A DNA stretch of 45,335 nt, from assembly GCA_002698705.1 (NCBI GenBank), contig NZZM01000042.1:34821-80155 (forward strand), written 5' to 3'. Below the pieces are notes generated by a model that ran no database searches, was not told the DNA's origin, and was given only the letters and a program-made list of their open reading frames with translations. How positions within the stretch are numbered: position 1 is the stretch's first letter; the number at the start of each line of letters is the position of its first letter. The position numbers were made by a program, and so were the translations under genes. The DNA is from Formosa sp. (GTDB taxonomy: Bacteria; Bacteroidota; Bacteroidia; Flavobacteriales; Flavobacteriaceae). Positions 41,170 through 45,335 of this stretch are shown here, in pieces.

Positions 41170-42090
41170 ATGAATCTAAATAAAGAAAATTTAATATTGG
41201 ACCCTACTGCTGCCAAAAGTATCGCTTCAGGTTCTTTTTTAGAAACTCCTATTGAACAAGGATTTTTTGTGTTGACCTTTCAAAATGATTCTGATGACTT
41301 AAAAGTGCTAGAAAAAGATATAGATAGCTCATTTATTCAATTCCATTTTTGCTTAAAGGGGAATACGCAATTTTGTTTTAATAACAATAATTACACACTT
41401 GATATTCCTGAAGAAAATACTCTTCTGTTATACAACCCCCAAAGGGATTTACCTATTAATATTATTGCTGGCCCTAAAACTTGGATGGTATCTATTTTAA
41501 TTTCAATTAAAAACTTCCACGCTCTATTTTCTCATGAAGCTAATTATATCTCTTTTTTAAAGGATGATAACAAATTAAAAAAATATTATAAAGATGGTTA
41601 CATTACTCCATCGATGGCAATTGTACTTAACCAAATCATAAATTATAACCTTAATACAAATCTTCGTGAACTATATTCTAAGGCTAAAGTTTATGAACTT
41701 TTAAGCTTATATTTTAATCGTGGCGAAGATGTCAATATAGAACAATGCCCCTTTCTAGCGGATGAATCAAATGTTATTAAAATAAAGGCGGCTAAAGATA
41801 TTATAATCCAACGCATTGCAGAGCCACCCAGCTTAATTGACCTTTCCTCTGAAATTGATCTTAGTCTAAAAAAACTTAAAGAAGGTTTCAAACAAATTTA
41901 TGGGACGACTGTTTATGGCTTCTTATTTGATTACAAAATGGAGTTAGCTCGAAAATTATTAGAATCAGGGACTCATAATGTAAATGAAGTTGGCTTAAAA
42001 GTTGGCTACAGCACAGCTAGTCATTTTATAGCGGCCTTTAAAAAACAATATGGTACGACTCCAAAAAAATATATACAATCCTCAAATTAA
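41170..42090 (+). CDS. AraC family transcriptional regulator, divergent from hemA, upstream of hemH
   Basis: C-terminal AraC HTH: EIDLSLKKLKEGFKQIYGTTVYGFLFDYKMELARKLLESGTHNVNEVGLKVGYSTASHFIAAFKKQYGTTPKKY. ATG at 41170 preferred over 41080, which precedes the promoter. Confidence 0.93.
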   Translation: MNLNKENLILDPTAAKSIASGSFLETPIEQGFFVLTFQNDSDDLKVLEKDIDSSFIQFHFCLKGNTQFCFNNNNYTLDIPEENTLLLYNPQRDLPINIIAGPKTWMVSILISIKNFHALFSHEANYISFLKDDNKLKKYYKDGYITPSMAIVLNQIINYNLNTNLRELYSKAKVYELLSLYFNRGEDVNIEQCPFLADESNVIKIKAAKDIIIQRIAEPPSLIDLSSEIDLSLKKLKEGFKQIYGTTVYGFLFDYKMELARKLLESGTHNVNEVGLKVGYSTASHFIAAFKKQYGTTPKKYIQSSN

Positions 42091-42103
42091 TCAAACTTAA
42101 AAA

Positions 42104-43135
42104 ATGAAAGGTATTTTATTAGTTAATCTGGGTTCTCCTGACAGCCCAAGCCCCAAAGACGTAAAAAAATATTTAGGAGAGTTTTTGATGGATGAACGCG
42201 TAATTGACGTCCCTAAGTGGGCCAGAACGTTGTTAGTTAAAGGTATTATATTAAACACTCGACCCAAGACCTCTGCCAAAGCTTATAAAAAAATATGGTG
42301 GAAAGAAGGCTCTCCACTAATTGTTTTATCAGAGCGCCTTAAAGAAAAGGTGCAAAAACAAGTAGATATTCCTGTGGTTTTAGCAATGCGTTACGGCAGT
42401 ATGAAGATTAAAAATGGCCTTCAAGATTTGGTGGATAAAGGAGTAGATGAGGTTCTAATCATTCCATTGTATCCACAGTTTGCAATGGCTACAACTGAAA
42501 CTATTTTAGTTTTAGCAGAAAAATTGACTAAGGAATTTTTCCCGCATATCTCCTTGGAAAGCTTACCACCCTTTTACAACAACCCTGAATATATTAAAGT
42601 ACTTTCAGCTTCTATTAAGAATCACTTAAAGGGTAAAAAGTATGATCATTTATTGTTCTCATACCACGGTATCCCAGAGAGGCACATTCGCAAAAGTGAT
42701 ATTACAAAATCTCACTGTAAAATAGATAAATCATGCTGTAGCACTTCTTCTGAAGCCCATGCTTATTGTTACAAGCACCAATGTGTTGAGGTAACTCGTT
42801 TGGTCGGCGCTGCTCTTGAGATGGAACCAGAGATGTTTTCTACATCTTTTCAGTCCCGACTTGGAATTGATCCATGGCTGCAGCCTTACACAGATCGTAC
42901 TATTGAACGACTGGGTAAAAAAGGTACAGAGAATATGGCTATAGTTACTCCTGCATTTGTTAGTGATTGCTTAGAAACATTAGAGGAAATTGCAATGGAG
43001 GGGGAAGAAATTTTTCACGAAGCCGGCGGTAAGGATTTTACTACGGTACCATGTTTAAATGATGATCCTAATTGGGTAGCATTGCTTGCAAAATGGATTC
43101 AGGCCTGGAATAAAAAAGCCCTAACGGTTTCGTAA
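42104..43135 (+). CDS. hemH: Ferrochelatase
   Basis: MKGILLVNLGSPDSP, LIIPLYPQFAMATT, LLFSYHGIPERHI, FQSRLGIDPWLQPYTD, VTPAFVSDCLETLEEI. Confidence 0.97.
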   Translation: MKGILLVNLGSPDSPSPKDVKKYLGEFLMDERVIDVPKWARTLLVKGIILNTRPKTSAKAYKKIWWKEGSPLIVLSERLKEKVQKQVDIPVVLAMRYGSMKIKNGLQDLVDKGVDEVLIIPLYPQFAMATTETILVLAEKLTKEFFPHISLESLPPFYNNPEYIKVLSASIKNHLKGKKYDHLLFSYHGIPERHIRKSDITKSHCKIDKSCCSTSSEAHAYCYKHQCVEVTRLVGAALEMEPEMFSTSFQSRLGIDPWLQPYTDRTIERLGKKGTENMAIVTPAFVSDCLETLEEIAMEGEEIFHEAGGKDFTTVPCLNDDPNWVALLAKWIQAWNKKALTVS

Positions 43136-44482
43136 ATGAATAACCCTGTTGCTTCTGATTTTGGTACAAATTCTATTGGGAAGTTACTAATTCGCCAAGC
43201 TGTCCCAGCATCAGTAGGTATACTGGTTATGTCATTAAACATTCTTATTGATACTATTTTTGTAGGCCAATGGATAGGCTCTCATGCTATTGCCGCAATT
43301 AATGTAGTTTTACCAGTATCGTTCTTTATTGCTGCCTTAGGAATGTCTATTGGAGTTGGAGGAGCTTCTATTATTTCAAGAGCACTTGGAGCTACCACTA
43401 AATCAAAAGCAATTCGAACATTTGGTAACCAGATTACCTTGACATTAATACTTACTCTAACACTTGTTATATTTGGACTTTATTTTACAGATGAAATTGT
43501 CCCAATCTTTGGAGGTAAAGGTTCCATATATACACCCGCTAAGACTTATTATAGGATTATACTTTATGGAGTTCCATTGTTAGCCCTTTCTATGATGGGC
43601 AATACAGTTATACGCGCTGAAGGGAAGCCAAAATTTGCAATGTATGCTATGATTATACCTTCAATTACAAATTTAATTTTAGACATCATACTAATAAAAA
43701 TTTTAAATCTAGGGATGTATGGTGCAGCATGGGCAACCACAGGCTCTTACTTATTATGTTTTTTATTTATTTTATGGTTTTTTATTTCGAAGCACTCTGA
43801 AATGAAATTACGATTACATGATTTTAGGCTAAATAAACAAATTGTTTTAGAGATTAGTAGTTTGGGTTCAGTCACATTATCTCGCCAGGCTGTAGTAAGT
43901 GTGACTTATTTATTGATGAATAATATCTTATATGATTTTGGAGGCGAAACCTCGGTTACAGCTTATGCCATTGTCTCAAGAATGTTGATGTTTGCTTTGT
44001 TCCCAATTTTTGGTATAACACAAGGATTTATTCCAATTGCAGGTTATAATTATGGTGCAAAAGAATATAAACGAGTAAAACAAACTATAACTATTTCGTT
44101 AAGATACTCTATAGCTTTAGCCACTATAGTTTTTTTATTATTGTTTGTATTTTCGGAGCTTATTACTCGGGCTTTTACTACAGATCTTTTGGTGATTCAA
44201 AAAACTCCTAATGTCATGCGATGGGTTTTTGCAGCAACGCCGATAATTGCAATCCAACTGATAGGTGCGGCCTATTTTCAAGCTATTGGCAAAGCAACGT
44301 CTGCTTTGTTACTATCACTTTCACGTCAAGCATTTTTATTTATTCCTTTAATTTTTATATTACCTTTATGGTATGGTGAACTAGGGGTATGGATTGCTTT
44401 TCCTGTAGCAGATTTATTATCTACTATTTTAACCGGATATTTTTTGAGAAAAGAGATAAAACAAAACTTAAAAATAATATGA
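43136..44482 (+). CDS. MATE family efflux transporter
   Basis: 448-aa polytopic protein; IDTIFVGQWIGSHAIAAINVV, GGASIISRALGA, AYAIVSRMLMFALFPIFGITQGFIPIAGYNYGA. Confidence 0.93.
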   Translation: MNNPVASDFGTNSIGKLLIRQAVPASVGILVMSLNILIDTIFVGQWIGSHAIAAINVVLPVSFFIAALGMSIGVGGASIISRALGATTKSKAIRTFGNQITLTLILTLTLVIFGLYFTDEIVPIFGGKGSIYTPAKTYYRIILYGVPLLALSMMGNTVIRAEGKPKFAMYAMIIPSITNLILDIILIKILNLGMYGAAWATTGSYLLCFLFILWFFISKHSEMKLRLHDFRLNKQIVLEISSLGSVTLSRQAVVSVTYLLMNNILYDFGGETSVTAYAIVSRMLMFALFPIFGITQGFIPIAGYNYGAKEYKRVKQTITISLRYSIALATIVFLLLFVFSELITRAFTTDLLVIQKTPNVMRWVFAATPIIAIQLIGAAYFQAIGKATSALLLSLSRQAFLFIPLIFILPLWYGELGVWIAFPVADLLSTILTGYFLRKEIKQNLKII

Positions 44483-45015
44483 TGGAATATTATAATTATA
44501 TTAAATCTTTTCACTTGATTTTTGTAATTACTTGGTTTGCAGGGCTTTTCTACATCCCCCGCCTATTTATTTATCATATTGAGGCGCAACAAAAACCTGC
44601 ACCTGAAAAGACAATTCTATCTAATCAGTTAAAGTTAATGGCTCGTAGACTATGGTATATTATTACATGGCCGTCGGCTATTTTAGCAACTATGTTCGCG
44701 CTCTGGTTGCTATACTTATCACCTTATTGGGTTCAGCAGTCTTGGATGCAGGTAAAATTAGCATTTGTATTTTTACTTATAGCTTATCACCTTAAAACAC
44801 ATTTTATTTTCAGAGAGCTTCAAACGGATAAAATAAATTATACTTCAAATTTTATGCGTATTTGGAACGAAGGGGCAACGTTACTTTTATTCGCTATTGT
44901 ATTTTTGGTAATTCTAAAAAATACACTTAATATGGTTTTGGGATTGTTAGGCCTTTTAGGCCTTGCATTTGTTTTAGTATTTGCGATTCGATTATATAAA
45001 AGGATTCGTAATTAG
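44479..45015 (+). CDS. hemJ: CopD/HemJ family protein, probable protoporphyrinogen IX oxidase
   Basis: MMEYYNYIKSFHLIFVITWFAGLFYIPRLFIYHIEA...W.QVKLAFVFLLIAYHLKTHFIFREL; four-TM HemJ architecture; ATGA overlap with the MATE gene. Confidence 0.85.
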   Translation: MMEYYNYIKSFHLIFVITWFAGLFYIPRLFIYHIEAQQKPAPEKTILSNQLKLMARRLWYIITWPSAILATMFALWLLYLSPYWVQQSWMQVKLAFVFLLIAYHLKTHFIFRELQTDKINYTSNFMRIWNEGATLLLFAIVFLVILKNTLNMVLGLLGLLGLAFVLVFAIRLYKRIRN

Positions 45016-45066
45016 AAGTAATAACAATACTGCATTTTTCCTATATTTATAAAAAAGTATTTCTTC

Positions 45067-45335
45067 ATGAGGAATCATAGCTTGTCATTAAGTTCTAGAA
45101 TCTTCTTTTATATGATTCTTTTAGTTGTGTTAGCCTCAATTCTAATAGCTTCTATTACCGTTTATCAGTTTAATGAACAATCACAGGACTACCATCGAAT
45201 GCGTTTAGAACGTAAAGAAGCCCAACTAATTTCGAGTATCAATTACGTCCTAAAAGAATCAGACCTAGAAATTAAGCAAGAAAATTTAGATGATATTTTC
45301 AAACAAAAAATATATGAAATATCAAATATTCATAA
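45067..45335 (+). CDS. Probable sensor histidine kinase, N-terminus (truncated by window end)
   Basis: MRNHSLSLSSRIFFYMILLVVLASILIASITVYQFNEQSQDYHRMRLERKEAQLISSINYVL: one TM and start of a sensor domain, open to window end. Confidence 0.6.
   Translation, partial: MRNHSLSLSSRIFFYMILLVVLASILIASITVYQFNEQSQDYHRMRLERKEAQLISSINYVLKESDLEIKQENLDDIFKQKIYEISNIH

Noticed and set aside
44947-44964. Tandem 9-mer TTAGGCCTT x2
   Set aside because: Falls in the GLLGLLGL transmembrane segment of the HemJ-like protein; not a regulatory repeat.

Overview
This 45.3 kb window looks like a chromosomal segment of a marine-type member of Flavobacteriaceae (Bacteroidota). It is low-GC and densely coding, with matches to the TTTG-N19-TAnnTTTG promoter consensus and T9SS/gliding components (SprE/PorW-like and GldH-like). 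Most of it is recognisable core genome. In order: the end of an exopolysaccharide cluster; purD; an uncharacterised DUF6341/DUF6427/DUF4254/GT9 block; a ferredoxin reductase; sprE; bactofilin; the atpIBEFHAG part of the F-ATPase operon (atpDC not here); a flippase-dut-TPR-DUF4292-EnvC cascade; a frameshifted HU-CCDC81/SPOR gene; trpS; plsC; recA; trhO; gldH; PBP1A; 3-oxoacid CoA-transferase subunits; a double-ATPase ABC protein; a serine hydrolase; and a divergent haem biosynthesis locus (hemA-hemCD-hemE-hemF-hemB against araC-hemH-MATE-hemJ-histidine kinase). I see no CRISPR array, prophage, transposon, rRNA or convincing tRNA. The best leads are the probable regulatory logic of the haem locus (an AraC regulator with a Cys-Pro motif, a palindrome at the hemA promoter, and a MATE exporter inside the operon), a 16-bp terminator-like hairpin between atpE and atpF, a one-base frameshift in the SPOR gene, and convergent gene pairs that share or nearly share stop codons. 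I found no unambiguous new system. Family calls are from recognising the translated sequences, not from database searches.
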